This document shows positions 63,437 through 64,000 of a stretch of 64,000 nucleotides of DNA, piece by piece. Within the stretch, counting starts at the first letter, position 1, and every line of letters begins with the position of its first letter. The translations under genes and the position numbers were made by a program. A model generated the notes under the pieces. The model ran no database searches. It saw only the letters and a program-made list of their open reading frames with translations, and was not told the DNA's origin. Source of the DNA: Chitinophaga pinensis (lineage in GTDB: Bacteria; Bacteroidota; Bacteroidia; Flavobacteriales_D; Crocinitomicaceae); contig CALPMT020000003.1 in assembly GCA_943324745.2 (NCBI GenBank), positions 67,001 through 131,000 on the forward strand. The letters are read 5' to 3'.

Positions 63437-64000
63437 ATGATAGAATTTATAATTAGAATAAATGTATTCAAATCAATATTATCGATTATAATAGTAATGG
63501 TATTATTTAGTGTGTTTTGCAATACTTTCACATTTTCTCAATCAAAAAAAGAACAGATTCTTATTAAACAATTTTATATTGATAGTTTAAATAGAGAGTT
63601 AATTATCTCTCAAAAAACTATCAATAAGTATAAACGAATAACAGATTCTCTTATTAATGATATATCAATTCATAAAAATCAAAATATTATTTGTAATGAT
63701 AGTATAAATTCAAAAACAGTTCAATTAAATTATCTTAAAAACCATATAACTACTACCCAAACATATTATGATTCATTAATTAATACCCTTCCATTAAATT
63801 ATAGAAAACTATCAGATAGTAGTTTGATATCCAGTGAAAATTATAGTTCTATATTGAAAGATTTCATTGATGATTATAATAATAAAACTAGTGTTGAAAG
63901 ATGTAAATGTCCAAATGAAAATAATATTTCTGTAAATAGATGTAAAGATTACGAAATATCCTACGATTTTTCCTTTATAGATGGGGTTGTCTCTAATGTA
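63437..64000 (+). CDS. Unidentified exported protein, N-terminal part (3' end outside window)
   Basis: 188 codons are open without a stop to the window end, from ATG at 63437. The first ~35 residues contain a strongly hydrophobic stretch ending in a possible cleavage site (LSIIIVMVLFSVFCNTFTFS), so it is probably exported. Residues ~38-130 are rich in Lys, Asn, Ile, Ser and Glu with a heptad-like spacing (SKKEQILIKQFYIDSLNREL) and could be helical or coiled-coil. A cysteine pair (KCKCPNE-type, RCKCPN) appears at ~155. I do not recognise the family. The segment is more AT-rich and richer in Asn/Ile/Lys codons than the genes before it, which may indicate a different origin. Confidence 0.65.
   Translation, partial: MIEFIIRINVFKSILSIIIVMVLFSVFCNTFTFSQSKKEQILIKQFYIDSLNRELIISQKTINKYKRITDSLINDISIHKNQNIICNDSINSKTVQLNYLKNHITTTQTYYDSLINTLPLNYRKLSDSSLISSENYSSILKDFIDDYNNKTSVERCKCPNENNISVNRCKDYEISYDFSFIDGVVSNV

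Noticed and set aside
1-64000. Prophage, insertion sequence, toxin-antitoxin or defence system
   Set aside because: No transposase, integrase, phage structural gene, Cas, restriction or toxin-antitoxin motif was seen in any reading frame considered.

Overview
The window is an AT-rich, gene-dense chromosomal segment of a Bacteroidota bacterium, most likely a flavobacterial lineage such as the Crocinitomicaceae/Fluviicola group (inference from gene content, not from a search). The main clues are: type IX secretion (T9SS) C-terminal sorting domains of both the 'type A' and the gliding-motility 'type B' kind; a short primary sigma factor without region 1.1; promoters with the TAnnTTTG -7 element typical of the phylum; a fused E1 alpha/beta 2-oxoacid dehydrogenase; and almost no Shine-Dalgarno sequences.

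Layout. 1-9.4 kb: the end of ftsK, a 2,337-residue secreted beta-helix/PATR adhesin-like protein on the minus strand, and a LolA-like carrier. 9.4-13.5 kb (minus strand): fused 2-oxoacid dehydrogenase E1, NADP-type glutamate dehydrogenase, and a PabA/TrpG amidotransferase. 13.7-22.8 kb (plus strand): RidA, a glycosyltransferase fused to a degenerate sugar-phosphotransferase-like membrane domain, the E2 acyltransferase, a TPR/PD40 periplasmic protein, a DEDD exonuclease, a fumarylacetoacetase-family enzyme, tRNA-His and release factor 3. 23.0-40.7 kb: three consecutive giant type B T9SS cargo proteins (3,177, 1,274 and 1,299 residues) built from tandem repeats and ending in the same PKD plus sorting-domain cassette. 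40.8-51.6 kb: FISUMP lipoprotein, M61 peptidase, dihydrolipoyl dehydrogenase (E3), secreted endonuclease I, dipeptidyl peptidase IV, citrate synthase and a THUMP-domain RNA methyltransferase. 51.7-58.7 kb: patatin/beta-barrel protein, double VOC protein, an unidentified lipoprotein and PriA. 58.9-64 kb: LA_2272-like repeat protein, RpoD, low-molecular-weight phosphatase, RsmI-like methylase, a dicarboxylate symporter, and the start of an unidentified secreted protein cut by the window end.

How the genes work together. E1, E2 and E3 of one 2-oxoacid dehydrogenase complex are all present but scattered over 35 kb. Citrate synthase and glutamate dehydrogenase link the same carbon flow to the TCA cycle and nitrogen assimilation. 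A second theme is surface and envelope biology: four giant T9SS cargo proteins, secreted nuclease and peptidases, a patatin barrel and several lipoproteins.

No prophage, insertion sequence, CRISPR array or recognisable defence island is visible. The most unusual signals are a 46-bp palindromic repeat that supplies the last residues and stop codon of the RNA methyltransferase, a four-copy 267-bp in-frame tandem repeat, several families of short intergenic repeats (AGACAAAAGAC, CAATTGAC, GTGACG, CCTCC/GGAGG), and a glycosyltransferase that appears to lack an ATG/GTG/TTG start.
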